DNA of 64,000 bases from Dehalogenimonas sp. WBC-2. Lineage in GTDB: Bacteria > Chloroflexota > Dehalococcoidia > Dehalococcoidales > Dehalococcoidaceae. The notes under the pieces were generated by a model. The model was not told the DNA's origin. It searched no databases and was given only the letters and a program-made list of their open reading frames with translations. Both the position numbers and the translations under genes were made by a program. Where the stretch lies: contig CP011392.1 in NCBI GenBank assembly GCA_001005265.1, forward strand, positions 186,001-250,000, read 5' to 3'. How positions within the stretch are numbered: the stretch's first letter is position 1; each line of letters opens with the position of its first letter. Shown here in pieces: positions 1 through 7,649 of the stretch.

Positions 1-1
1 G

Positions 2-1219
2 AATCTCTCATTAGGGACTAGTGAGGTTTGTTCATTAGATGAATTTTCATCGTTTGCACAGGAACTGGACAATTTGCAGGAAAAATATAGCGTATCTTTC
101 GTAATAAGCGCTGGTAATTTCCAAAGCCCTCCTTTGTTAGATTTTCCGAGGACACCGTCTCAAATGGAGGTAGGGCGAATAACGGTTCCTTCTGACAGCG
201 TATTGGGGATTTCAGTAGGTTCGATTTCACATGTGGATTATAAGGATGACGGGCCAAAAATGAATGAACCATCAGCTTTTTCACGTCATGGTGCTGGACC
301 GAACTATATTATCAAGCCCGATTTAGTGCATTATGGTGGAGCATGTTCCGTTGATGTCTCTCACATAAGTGGGATCCGATCTCTAGGAGAGTCGGGTTCA
401 GTGGAAAACATCGGGACAAGTTTTTCGGCTCCTCTTGTATCGAAGACCTTGGCCCAAATATACCATCAAGTTACGCCAACTCCTCAACCGGTTCTTGCGC
501 GGGCTTTATTGACCCATCATGCGCGTGATCCTCGAACATTGGGAAGAGTTCCCGATGGTGAAGAAAACTATTTTGGATTTGGAATTCCATCGGCTGTGCC
601 AGATTGTTTAGAATGCACCCCATATTCTTCCACGCTTGTTTTTGAAGATGCTCTCAGACCAGGGTTTTTTCTCGAATGGGATGATTTCCCCTACCCAACA
701 GCTCTGAAGCGTGATGGCCGCTATTTCGGTGAAATTTGGATGACAGTGGCTTTTTCACCCGAAAGAGGAGCTAGGTGGGGTAGTGAGTATTGTGAGACCC
801 ATATAGATGCGCATTTTGGAGTTATTCGTGATCATGTCTCTCGCAAAACGGGCGAAATTACAACTTCATTTACTGGACTCGTTCCACCTGAACATAAAAA
901 TCCTGGTGCATTGTATGAATCATATCAAGTGGAAAAACTTAGAAAATGGGCGCCCGTCCGGACTTATTATGGGGATCTTGGGGAAAATGGCGAACGTGGT
1001 GAACGGTGGAGGTTAGCAGTGAAACTCCTAACACGACACGGCATCGAGGACGTTGATTCGTTTAAACCCCAACCGTTTTCTTTAATAATAACTATTTCTG
1101 ATCCACGAAAGATTGCCCCAGTTTATGATGAGATGGCCCGGATAGTCCGCTCCCGCTTTCAAGCCCAGAATCTTACACTTAGAGCAACAGCTAGAATTCA
1201 AAGGAACACTCTCGGATAG
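2..1219 (+). CDS. Subtilisin-like serine protease (S8), 5' end outside window
   Basis: The reading frame is open to the left edge, so this is the C-terminal part of a larger protein. The visible part starts in the subtilase core: an NLSLGT strand, the oxyanion-hole region ISAGN, and the catalytic serine in GTSFSAP (Ser codon 419-421). The Asp and His of the triad must lie upstream of the window. After the core come about 250 residues (for example the ALLTHHARDPR and YFGFG segments) that form a C-terminal domain, unlike short secreted subtilisins. This layout recalls IetS, the S8 partner of an AAA ATPase (IetA) in the IetAS anti-phage system. That is inference and needs the upstream gene. The region is slightly more AT-rich than the housekeeping genes that follow. 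The protease call is firm; the defence role is only a suggestion. Confidence 0.85.
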   Translation, partial: NLSLGTSEVCSLDEFSSFAQELDNLQEKYSVSFVISAGNFQSPPLLDFPRTPSQMEVGRITVPSDSVLGISVGSISHVDYKDDGPKMNEPSAFSRHGAGPNYIIKPDLVHYGGACSVDVSHISGIRSLGESGSVENIGTSFSAPLVSKTLAQIYHQVTPTPQPVLARALLTHHARDPRTLGRVPDGEENYFGFGIPSAVPDCLECTPYSSTLVFEDALRPGFFLEWDDFPYPTALKRDGRYFGEIWMTVAFSPERGARWGSEYCETHIDAHFGVIRDHVSRKTGEITTSFTGLVPPEHKNPGALYESYQVEKLRKWAPVRTYYGDLGENGERGERWRLAVKLLTRHGIEDVDSFKPQPFSLIITISDPRKIAPVYDEMARIVRSRFQAQNLTLRATARIQRNTLG

Positions 1220-1393
1220 CTATTGTTATGAGTATTTCGGTGAGTACTAAAAAAACTGTTCAAAAGAAAGAATGGTTCTTTATTCCTTCCAATGCGGTTA
1301 ATTGTAACGGCAATAATAGCACCTGCTTTTCTTGATGTGAAGCTACTATCTTTTTTGAAGCGGGTCTCATTGTTAATTCAAGTTGGTTAATCC

Positions 1394-1428
1394 CAAAAAC
1401 AGAGAGGGAGCCTGTAGGCTCCCTCTCT
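1394..1428 (-). terminator. Rho-independent terminator of the hspR-hsp20 unit
   Basis: A 12-bp perfect stem (1401-1412 pairing with 1417-1428) with a TGTA loop is followed on the minus strand by GTTTTTG. It lies 22 bases past the hsp20 stop codon. Confidence 0.85.
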
Positions 1429-1449
1429 CCGGGTTGAACTCTGACGGCC

Positions 1450-1905
1450 TTATTTGGATTCTATGGCCTTGTGCTCTTCCTTGACCGTTACCTTGATCTG
1501 CTTCCGCTTCTTTTCCTCTGCCGTGGGTAGGGTTATGGTCAGTACGCCGTTAGCGTACACCGGCTCAATTTTGGCCGTATCAATGGTATCAGGCAGTGAC
1601 AACGCCCGGTAGAAAGTACCGCATGATCGCTCGCGCACCATGTAACCGCCTTCCTCCATTTCTTTTTCTGTGGCGCTTTCGGCCTTAAGAGTCAGGACAT
1701 TGTTCTCAACCGATACTTCAATGTCCTCTGCTTTGACCCCTGGCAGAGACGCCTTCACGATGAACTCATCCCCTTTGCGGGCTACATCAACCGGAATATT
1801 CCACTCCTCAGCCTCTTCCGGCCACCCGTACCCCCGCCATAGACGGTTCATTGCCCTGTCAACCTGCCTCATTTCACGTATAGGATCCCATTTTTGTAGT
1901 AACAT
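1450..1905 (-). CDS. hsp20: Hsp20/alpha-crystallin small heat-shock protein
   Basis: This 151-residue protein is an ATP-independent holdase chaperone that keeps unfolding proteins soluble. The alpha-crystallin domain spans about residues 37-135 and ends with the family signature A-x-x-NGVL-x-I-x-x-P (ANGVLTITLP, 118-127). The short N-terminal arm begins with the KWDPIREM segment typical of bacterial class A Hsp20. The ATG at 1905 is supported by a strong AGGAGGT seven bases upstream. It lies 93 bases downstream of the hspR-like gene on the same strand and ahead of a clear terminator, so the two probably form one heat-induced transcript with the regulator first. The length is normal and nothing is missing. 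Confidence 0.95.
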   Translation of the reverse strand: MLLQKWDPIREMRQVDRAMNRLWRGYGWPEEAEEWNIPVDVARKGDEFIVKASLPGVKAEDIEVSVENNVLTLKAESATEKEMEEGGYMVRERSCGTFYRALSLPDTIDTAKIEPVYANGVLTITLPTAEEKKRKQIKVTVKEEHKAIESK

Positions 1906-1998
1906 AACTGTACCTCCTGTAATTTTTATTGTCGTCTTCCTGAACTTGCCCGGCCGCTATTAGTATTTTTGATGCCTCACCTCCATTATGATTGGACT

Positions 1999-2238
1999 TT
2001 ACACATCCTCGCCGCGTCGCAAGGCCAAAATGTGACGGACACCTTCAAAGTTCACTCCCCGGTTAACCAATACCGTGATCTCCTGAATAACCTCAATGTC
2101 GCTGTCAGAGAACAATCTGTGCTTGCCGTCAGACCTTGACGGGGACAGTAACCCGGCGGCTTCATACCGCCGGATGCGGTGAGCCTCAATGCCTGTCATG
2201 GCTACGGTTACATACATTGTGTACTTTGCGTCCATCAT
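1999..2238 (-). CDS. hspR: MerR-type regulator, HspR-like heat-shock repressor
   Basis: A protein of about 79 residues with a MerR winged-helix DNA-binding domain: IRRYEAAGLLSPSRS followed by HRLFSDSDIEVIQEI. There is no long effector domain, as in HspR, the repressor of actinobacterial and chloroflexal chaperone genes, and the downstream gene is hsp20. The frame extends to a TTG at 2271, but a consensus promoter (2253-2281) overlaps that extension, so ATG 2238 or 2235 is the better start; the transcript would then have a leader of only about 8 bases. No clear HAIR-type inverted repeat (CTTGAGT-N7-ACTCAAG) was found upstream, so its operator is unknown. The C-terminal part (VNFEGVRHILALRRGE) is the usual dimerising helix. 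Confidence 0.85.
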   Translation of the reverse strand: MMDAKYTMYVTVAMTGIEAHRIRRYEAAGLLSPSRSDGKHRLFSDSDIEVIQEITVLVNRGVNFEGVRHILALRRGEDV

Positions 2239-2252
2239 TATTCTCACTGCGT

Positions 2253-2281
2253 ATGGTAGCATAACTAACAATATCTGTCAA
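2253..2281 (-). promoter_or_regulatory. Sigma70-type promoter of hspR-hsp20
   Basis: On the minus strand TTGACA (2281-2276), a 17-base spacer and TACCAT (2258-2253). The predicted transcript starts near 2246, just ahead of the hspR ATG. Confidence 0.65.
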
Positions 2282-2493
2282 GTATATTAACTATAGATGA
2301 GAATTAATCATTGGTACTGGCCCCCCTCATTCCTTCCCGTCGTTCTATAATAGTACGTTCCCCCTGTTTATCCTGCCTGTCCCGCCCAGTCGGGGGAGTT
2401 AGCAATCGGGGTGCTTGCCGAAGGAGCTTTTACTAATACGTTCGCTCTGAGCGAAGTCGAAGAGTCTTCATTTCATTCCGTACCCTTTCCCCC
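2282..2493. other. Intergenic region with a short dispersed repeat
   Basis: No gene is supported here. The 33-bp stretch 2437-2469 (TACGTTCGCTCTGAGC...GAAGAGTCTTC) recurs almost unchanged at 4824-4856. Such GAAGAGTC-containing fragments behave like decayed dispersed repeats on both sides of the terminase-like pair. Confidence 0.5.
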
Positions 2494-2700
2494 AAAAAAT
2501 AAATCCTCAAAAAGTTCCAAAACCCCATTGACACTCACTCAAAGCGGTGTGCTATCATGTGTTCTCTGTTTATCTGGTAATAAAAAAGAGTATTTGATTT
2601 AGAGGTTGTTTTGGGCAAACAACCGGTTGTTTTAGCCACTTCCAATCGTAAAAAAGAGGTTGTTTCCTTAATTTTCATTTTCGGGGAAACAACCCCCTCC
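2494..2700 (+). repeat. Dispersed promoter-bearing repeat, copy A
   Basis: This element of about 207 bp has a conserved lead block (AAATAAATCCTCAAAAAG, then TTCCAAAACCCCA), the -35 TTGACA at 2528-2533, an extended -10 TGCTATCAT (TATCAT 2553-2558, 19-base spacer) and GTGTTCTCTG. Nested inverted repeats follow: AACAACCGGTTGTTTT (perfect AACAACCGGTTGTT core), AGAGGTTGTTTCC and GGGGAAACAACCCC. Copies with the same order occur on the minus strand at 13512-13733, 25181-25253 (short), 48145-48328 and 61296-61578. A small ORF across it (2411-2602) is not conserved in the other copies. Confidence 0.85.
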
Positions 2701-2723
2701 AAGGCCAGTTAACTGCCAGCCAG

Positions 2724-2785
2724 AAAAATAAATCTTCAAAAAGTTCCAAAACCCCATTGACAAATACGGACATAAGACTGATAAT
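2724..2785 (+). promoter_or_regulatory. Repeat copy B end reused as promoter of the TerS-like gene
   Basis: Bases 2724-2762 repeat the lead block and TTGACA (2757-2762) of copy A, and then the similarity stops. A new -10, GATAAT (2780-2785), sits at a 17-base spacing. The predicted transcription start coincides with the ATG at 2792 and there is no Shine-Dalgarno sequence, which suggests a leaderless mRNA. Confidence 0.65.
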
Positions 2786-2791
2786 AAAAGT

Positions 2792-3187
2792 ATGAATAAA
2801 GAAAACACAAATGCGCAAAACAATCCCACTGAACCCCCTGCCCGTAACCTTGGCGGTGCGCCGCTGGGCAATAAGAATGCCCGCAGACACGGTTTCTATT
2901 CCAGGAAAGTCGATGAAGAATTGCAGGCCGCCATAGAGGAAGCTGGGTTAGTTCAAGGTCTTGACGCTGAGATCGCTCTGATTCGGGCCAAGATTCAGAT
3001 GCTGGAGGAGAAAGACCCGGACAACGTCAAACTCTTTCTCCAGGCGGTCAATACTCTTTCCAACGTCATGGCTCGCAGGCGCTATGCCGGTAAGGGTGAC
3101 TGGAGCACACTGACCGATACCCTTCAGCATATCTTTAAGGGAGTTGTCGTCCCCGCCGCCGCTTTCCGGGATGTCATCGGCAAATAA
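2792..3187 (+). CDS. Small terminase-like protein (GNKNARRHGFYS type)
   Basis: A 131-residue basic protein. The N-terminal GGAPLGNKNARRHGFYS segment is a hallmark of small proteins encoded just ahead of terminase large-subunit-like genes in phage-derived modules. The middle (residues 45-75) is predicted helical with a coiled-coil feel (EIALIRAKIQMLEEKD). The stop lies 48 bases before the TerL-like gene on the same strand, so they are likely co-transcribed. Transcription probably starts at or within a base or two of the ATG, from a promoter built on repeat copy B. Assignment as a small terminase subunit is inference from context and the motif. No other phage structural genes are nearby. Confidence 0.6.
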   Translation: MNKENTNAQNNPTEPPARNLGGAPLGNKNARRHGFYSRKVDEELQAAIEEAGLVQGLDAEIALIRAKIQMLEEKDPDNVKLFLQAVNTLSNVMARRRYAGKGDWSTLTDTLQHIFKGVVVPAAAFRDVIGK

Positions 3188-3235
3188 AGACTGCCTTTTC
3201 ATCCTCTGATTGAAATTCTAATTTTTTGGTGATTA

Positions 3236-4588
3236 ATGGAACTATTGTTTGCTCCGGTGGAACTCCGCCCTTATCAATTGGAAATCCTTCAGGCGGTAAC
3301 TGATAGCGTCTACGCCCGCCGCGGCTTAACCTTTTCGGTGGAGATCGCCCGGCAGGGCGGCAAGAATGAGCTTTCGGCCTGGCTGGAGATGCAGTTACTG
3401 CTTTCCCTGCATGACTGCCCCCTGAATATCGTCAAGTGCGCTCCCACCTTCAGACCGCAGGCGGCCATTTCACTGCGGCGGCTGTGTGACCGGCTGAATG
3501 ATTCGGGCATGGCTGGCCGCTATGATGTTGAGGATGGTCACATCGTCCGCCTTAACCGCGCCCGGGTCGTCTTCCTTTCGGCGGAACCCGGTGCCAGCGT
3601 CGTCGGCAATACCGCCCATCTCCTTTTGGAACTCGACGAGGCTCAGGACATTGACATAGACAAGTTCAACCGTGACTTCAAGCCGATGGCCGCTGTAGCC
3701 AATGCCACCACCGTCTTATACGGCACGCCGTGGCATGACAATACCTTGCTGGAGGCGGTTAAACAGTCCAACCTGGCTCTTGAGCGCACAGACGGTATCC
3801 GGCGCCATTTCAGCTATGACTGGCAGCAGGTGGCCGCTTTCAACCCTGACTATCGCACCTATGTAGAAGGTGAGATGTCCCGCCTGGGTGAAGATCATCC
3901 GGTTTTCCGCACCCAGTACGCCTTACTGCCGCTGCGGCGCGGCGGCGGTTTCCTGTCCGATGAACAGCTTCTGCTGATCGAAGGCCGCCATCCCCGGCGA
4001 CGGTCGCCGGAAACCGGCAAGACCTACGTCGGCGGGCTGGATCTGGGCGGCGAGGGCAGCGGTGCGGTGGATCAGACCGTGCTTACCATTGCCGAGGTGT
4101 CCGTGTCTGATGCCGATGACCCGGCCGCCGCCGTCGTCCAGCATTATGCCTGGACCGGGCTGTCATTCACCGCCCTCATCCCCCGTGTTGCCGGTATCGC
4201 CCGAGATTGGGGACTGCGCCGTCTTGCCGTCGATGCCACCGGCATGGGTCAGCCGCTGGCAGCCATGCTGCGTCAATCGCTGGGAAGCAGGGTTGTCTCC
4301 GTTGTTTTCACCTCCGGGAGCAAGAGCGCCGCTGGTTATAACTTTCTGGCCGCGGTCAATACCGGTAAACTCCGCCTTTACCATGACAACTCGGCAGAAT
4401 CCCAGGAGTGCCGCCGCCAGCTGGAAAACGCCTCGGCGGATTACCGCGCCAACCAGCTTCTCAACTTCTATGTTGACCCGGCCCGCGGCCATGATGATTA
4501 TCTGATAAGCCTTGTTCTGACCCGTCACGCCGCCGCCCGTTACCGCCCCCGCGCCGCGGTGGGCTATAGGGACCTTTCGACCGTTTAG
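3236..4588 (+). CDS. Terminase large subunit-like ATPase/nuclease
   Basis: A 450-residue protein with the two-part layout of DNA-packaging motors. The N-terminal ATPase has a Walker A-like RQGGKNE (residues 39-45) and Walker B LLLELDEAQ (130-137). The C-terminal RNase H-like nuclease has an Asp in GGLDLGG (269), an Asp in AVDATGMG (333) and a late Asp pair in GHDDYL (420-421). In phages this enzyme cuts and translocates DNA into the capsid. Here it stands with only a TerS-like partner: no portal, protease, capsid or tail gene is in the window. It is noticeably GC-rich compared with its flanks, so it is either a remnant of a mobile element or a retained two-gene cassette. GGTGATTA precedes the ATG as ribosome binding site. 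Confidence 0.8.
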   Translation: MELLFAPVELRPYQLEILQAVTDSVYARRGLTFSVEIARQGGKNELSAWLEMQLLLSLHDCPLNIVKCAPTFRPQAAISLRRLCDRLNDSGMAGRYDVEDGHIVRLNRARVVFLSAEPGASVVGNTAHLLLELDEAQDIDIDKFNRDFKPMAAVANATTVLYGTPWHDNTLLEAVKQSNLALERTDGIRRHFSYDWQQVAAFNPDYRTYVEGEMSRLGEDHPVFRTQYALLPLRRGGGFLSDEQLLLIEGRHPRRRSPETGKTYVGGLDLGGEGSGAVDQTVLTIAEVSVSDADDPAAAVVQHYAWTGLSFTALIPRVAGIARDWGLRRLAVDATGMGQPLAAMLRQSLGSRVVSVVFTSGSKSAAGYNFLAAVNTGKLRLYHDNSAESQECRRQLENASADYRANQLLNFYVDPARGHDDYLISLVLTRHAAARYRPRAAVGYRDLSTV

Positions 4589-4936
4589 TGATCGCCGGAG
4601 GCCGGACGTTGGGTGTAGAGACACGGCATGCCGTGTCCGCCCCAGCTTTGAAAGAGCAAACAGTCCTGTCCAATGGTCGGCTAGGAGAAAATCTGAATTT
4701 GTTCCGGTAAATCAGGAGCCATTGAAGGTCTATTCCATTAATAATACGTTCGCTTGTTTATCCCGCCTATCCCGAGTGAGTACTCGGGGGTTGAAGCGTG
4801 GACTTCTCGGGGGTTCCTTAATTTACGTTCGCTCTGAGCTTGTCGAAGAGTCTTCCTTATTCCACACGTCATTGCGAGGAACGAAGCAATCTCGGTTCCC
4901 AGCGCAGGGGCTAACCTCGCCCTATCAGGAGAATTG
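4589..4936. other. Intergenic region with decayed dispersed repeats
   Basis: No gene is supported. It holds a near copy (4824-4856) of the 33-bp repeat at 2437-2469, a GAGTGAGTACTCGGGG fragment near 4776, and at 4867-4893 a CGTCATTGCGAGGAACGAAG-type element ending in CAATCTC, a REP-like sequence seen scattered in many bacterial genomes. Confidence 0.5.
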
Positions 4937-4965
4937 TTGTCAAACAGGCCAATGGCGCATATAAT
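4937..4965 (+). promoter_or_regulatory. Promoter of the usp-trkA-trkA operon
   Basis: TTGTCA (4937-4942), a 17-base spacer and a perfect TATAAT (4960-4965). The start of transcription would lie near 4972, leaving a leader of about 20 bases without an obvious Shine-Dalgarno sequence. Confidence 0.75.
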
Positions 4966-4993
4966 AACCTCTGGCGTGTTGCAACGCTGAATT

Positions 4994-5425
4994 ATGACTG
5001 AATATCACACCTTATTAGTCCCGGTAGGCGGGCGACCAGAAGATGAGGACGCTCTGGAGCTGGCTTGTCATCTATCCCGTTATTCCGGCAATGCCCGGAT
5101 AGTGGTGAGCCATATCATTTCGGTTGATCGTTCACTGCCGCTTGATGCAGAGATAGACACTGAGATCGCCAGAGCAGAAGGCGTGTTGTCGCGCTTTGAG
5201 AACCTCGGTAAAAAATTCGGCTGCACTATAGAAACCAACCTGTTGCAGGCACGAGCGGTCGCCCCGGCCATCATCGATGAGGCGGTGGAACAAAAAGCCG
5301 ATGCCATTGTCATTGGTTCAAACTACAAGACCCATTTCGGTGAATTCTGTCTGGGTGAAGTCGTGCCCTATGTTCTTCAGAACGCCCCTTGCCGGGTTAT
5401 CCTGAGCCACCGGCAACAGTCTTAA
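4994..5425 (+). CDS. Universal stress protein, single UspA domain
   Basis: A 143-residue single UspA fold: an N-terminal beta strand (HTLLVPVGG) and the C-terminal nucleotide-binding stretch ADAIVIGSNYK...FCLGEVVPYVLQNAPCRVILSH, a variant of the ATP-binding G-x2-G-x9-G(S/T) signature. The second glycine of that motif is altered, so ATP binding is uncertain. It is the first gene of a compact operon with two TrkA-type regulators (15 bases to the next gene). That suggests the Usp domain is part of potassium or membrane-potential control, a pairing also known from Usp domains fused to transporters. Cytosolic; no signal peptide. Confidence 0.85.
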   Translation: MTEYHTLLVPVGGRPEDEDALELACHLSRYSGNARIVVSHIISVDRSLPLDAEIDTEIARAEGVLSRFENLGKKFGCTIETNLLQARAVAPAIIDEAVEQKADAIVIGSNYKTHFGEFCLGEVVPYVLQNAPCRVILSHRQQS

Positions 5426-5440
5426 TAAGGAGTTTTCTGG

Positions 5441-5839
5441 ATGAAAGTCATTATCATGGGTTGCGGGCGTGTCGGTGCTCAACTGGCTGACCTGCTGGAT
5501 AAAGAAGGTCATACTGTTACCGCCCTTGACACCGACGCCTACTCTTTCCGCCGTCTGCCTGCGGATTATAAAGGCGTTGCTCTTTTGGGCAACGGTCTGG
5601 ATGAGGATGTGCTTAAAAAAGCCGGCATTGAAGACGCCGATGCCTTTGTGGCCGTGACCCAGGGCGATAACCGCAATGTCATGGCTGCCCAGATGGCTAA
5701 AAAAATCTTCAATGTTAACAAGGTGCTGTGCCGCATCTACGACCCGTTGCGGCGTGATCTTTATACTATCCTCGGCCTTGAGGCTTTAAGCCCCACCACT
5801 ATTTTCGCCGAAATGCTGAAAGAAAAGCTGGAGAGCTAG
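5441..5839 (+). CDS. TrkA-N (RCK) NAD-binding protein, short
   Basis: A 132-residue protein consisting only of the RCK/TrkA-N Rossmann domain: the GxGxxG-type loop MGCGRVGAQLA at residues 6-16, an acidic residue ending strand 2 (LDTD), and the conserved VTQGDNRN segment. It lacks the TrkA-C ligand-binding domain. RCK proteins gate potassium transporters in response to NAD(H) or nucleotides. It is followed without any gap by a second TrkA protein that does have a C domain, so the two may form a heteromeric ring. AGGAG precedes the ATG. No membrane subunit is encoded next to them. Confidence 0.85.
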   Translation: MKVIIMGCGRVGAQLADLLDKEGHTVTALDTDAYSFRRLPADYKGVALLGNGLDEDVLKKAGIEDADAFVAVTQGDNRNVMAAQMAKKIFNVNKVLCRIYDPLRRDLYTILGLEALSPTTIFAEMLKEKLES

Positions 5840-6505
5840 ATGTATATCATTATTGTCGGCGCCGGCAAACTGGGTTATTCTCTGACCAAAGCCCTGCTGG
5901 CTGAGGGTCATGAGACACTGCTTATTGAACGTGATGTAGCGGTGTGTGAGAAAATCAATAAAGAACTGGGCAATATCTGCCTGCGTGGCGATGCCTGTGA
6001 GACGGCCATTCAGTCTGAGGCCGGAACCGGCCGCGCCGATATGATGATCGCTGTCACCGGTGACGATGAGGACAACCTGGTGGCCTGCCAGGTGGCTAAA
6101 TACCGCTTTAATGTGCCGCGCACTATCGCCCGTGTCCGTGATCCCCGCAATGAATCTATTTTCAAAAAACTGGGGGTGGATGTCACCGTGAACTCCACCA
6201 ATATCATTTTGGAACGCATAGAGCATGAAGTTCCTTCCCATCCGCTGACACACCTTTTTTGTATCACCGGAGACCATCGTGACCTGGAAATACTGGAGAT
6301 CAGGGTCGGTTCCGGAGCGGCTACGGGTAAAACGTTGAATGATATCAGCCTGCCGGATAAAGCGGTGCTGGGACTGGTCATACGTAACGGGGAGAAGCCC
6401 TTCGTGCCCCGCGGCGACACTGTTTTCATGTCCGGGGATCAGATCATCGCCGTTGCTCCGGCCGCCGCTGAAGAGGGCTTGCGCCAGCTTTTTGGTAGCG
6501 CCTAA
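5840..6505 (+). CDS. TrkA-type potassium uptake regulator (TrkA-N + TrkA-C)
   Basis: A 221-residue KtrA/TrkA-like protein. Residues 1-130 form the NAD-binding RCK domain (VGAGKLGYSLT loop; VTGDDEDNLVACQVAK). Residues 140-220 form the TrkA-C domain (AVLGLVIRNGEKPFVPRGDT...GDQIIAVAP). Its ATG follows the previous stop codon directly, so translation is coupled. No TrkH/KtrB-type channel is adjacent; the only membrane partner in the window is the TrkH at 27.5 kb, which has its own two-domain TrkA. These proteins may therefore serve a second, unlinked transporter. Confidence 0.88.
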   Translation: MYIIIVGAGKLGYSLTKALLAEGHETLLIERDVAVCEKINKELGNICLRGDACETAIQSEAGTGRADMMIAVTGDDEDNLVACQVAKYRFNVPRTIARVRDPRNESIFKKLGVDVTVNSTNIILERIEHEVPSHPLTHLFCITGDHRDLEILEIRVGSGAATGKTLNDISLPDKAVLGLVIRNGEKPFVPRGDTVFMSGDQIIAVAPAAAEEGLRQLFGSA

Positions 6506-6572
6506 GCTGATTCCCCGCTGGTGCTGCTTGTGCTAGCCTGATAGCCATCTTTGTGATAGAGAGAGTCAAAAT

Positions 6573-7559
6573 TTGCACTATCTCCTGGCCGGCCCGGATG
6601 ATTATTCGCTCAAGGTTAAGCTAACCGCTATCAAGCACTCATTGGGTGATTTTGCCATGCTGTCCATGGCGACCAGTTCTTTTGAAGGCGCTAAACTCAG
6701 CCCGTCAGAATTTCGTTTAAACGTGCAGGCAACGCCTTTTTTGGCGCCCGCCAGACTGGTCATTGTGAATGGTCTGTTGGACCGTTTCCAGACCAAGGGC
6801 GAGGATACAGGTGGTAAAAAAAAGCCAAAAACAGAAGATACTGCTGAGTTCGCCAGCATTATCCTGTCTTCGCCGCCTTCTACCACCGTCGTTTTGATTG
6901 AAAAGACGCTAAACCGTGCCAATCCTTTATTCAAATCCATCACCGACGTTGTTGAAACCCACGAATTTCCTCTTTTTGATAAACCCAGATTAAAAGAGTG
7001 GATCGGGCGGCGGGTGATGAATGCCGGAGGACAAATTACTCCGGGTGCCATCAATCTGCTGGTTCAGTATGTGGGTGCTGACCTGTGGTCTGTGGCCACT
7101 GAGATAGATAAATTGACCCTTTACGCCGCTGACCGTCAGATTACAGAGGTTGACATAAAAACGCTGGTTAGCTCTGCCCAGGAGTCCAGTATTTTCAACT
7201 TGGTGGATGCCATCTTTGAACGGCGGCTGAAAGGCGCCACCGAAGCTCTGGAAAGCCTGAAATCCGGGGGTCTTTCGGCTGGTTATGTCCTTTCCATGCT
7301 GGCCCGGCAGTTAAGGCTGATGATCCAACTTAAAGACTTGAAAAGCCTGGGTGAAAAAGATATTGAAATCAGACGGCGGCTTAACCTCTCGGCTGACTTC
7401 GTATGGAGAAAAACACAGGATCAGGCATCGCATTTTTCAATAGAACGATTCAAGGATATTTACAGCAAACTTCTGGAAACTGATATCAGCATCAAAAGCG
7501 GTCAATTGGATGAGTCAACGGCCATTGATTTATTGGTAGCTGAACTTTCGACTCAATAA
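6573..7559 (+). CDS. holA: DNA polymerase III subunit delta
   Basis: A 328-residue protein with the clamp-loader delta layout: an N-terminal segment with the Y-x-L-x-G-x-x motif (HYLLAGPDDYSL), a central AAA-like part (VVLIEKTLNRANPLFK; then a WIGRRVMNAGGQITPGA helix region) and a C-terminal collar domain. It opens the beta clamp in the replicative holoenzyme. The start is TTG at 6573 with a GAGAG ribosome binding site. It lies 67 bases past the trkA operon and ends at a bidirectional terminator. Sequence conservation of delta is low, but length, order and the GG-x-I-x-x-x-A-x-x-L signature fit. Confidence 0.88.
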   Translation: MHYLLAGPDDYSLKVKLTAIKHSLGDFAMLSMATSSFEGAKLSPSEFRLNVQATPFLAPARLVIVNGLLDRFQTKGEDTGGKKKPKTEDTAEFASIILSSPPSTTVVLIEKTLNRANPLFKSITDVVETHEFPLFDKPRLKEWIGRRVMNAGGQITPGAINLLVQYVGADLWSVATEIDKLTLYAADRQITEVDIKTLVSSAQESSIFNLVDAIFERRLKGATEALESLKSGGLSAGYVLSMLARQLRLMIQLKDLKSLGEKDIEIRRRLNLSADFVWRKTQDQASHFSIERFKDIYSKLLETDISIKSGQLDESTAIDLLVAELSTQ

Positions 7560-7599
7560 CTCCAATGTTGTTAGCGTATTTTGGCTGCATAATAAAAAA

Positions 7600-7628
7600 A
7601 GTGGAGCCAATAAGGCTCCACTTTTTTT
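7600..7628. terminator. Bidirectional terminator between holA and rdhB
   Basis: The perfect 9-bp stem AGTGGAGCC/GGCTCCACT has an AATAA loop and is flanked by A7 on the left and T7 on the right. It can terminate both holA (plus) and the rdhB-like gene (minus). Confidence 0.92.
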
Positions 7629-7649
7629 CGATATTAAATTTTCCGGGAA

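Noticed and set aside
1999-2281. HAIR operator ahead of hspR
   Set aside because: No CTTGAGT-N7-ACTCAAG-like inverted repeat is present near the promoter.
2411-2602. 63-residue ORF across repeat copy A
   Set aside because: Built from two unrelated repeats; not conserved elsewhere.
4062-4624. Two overlapping frames (plus 147 and minus 153 residues) inside the TerL-like gene
   Set aside because: They arise from the high GC of that gene; composition is Pro/Arg/Ser-rich noise and the TerL frame has clear motifs.
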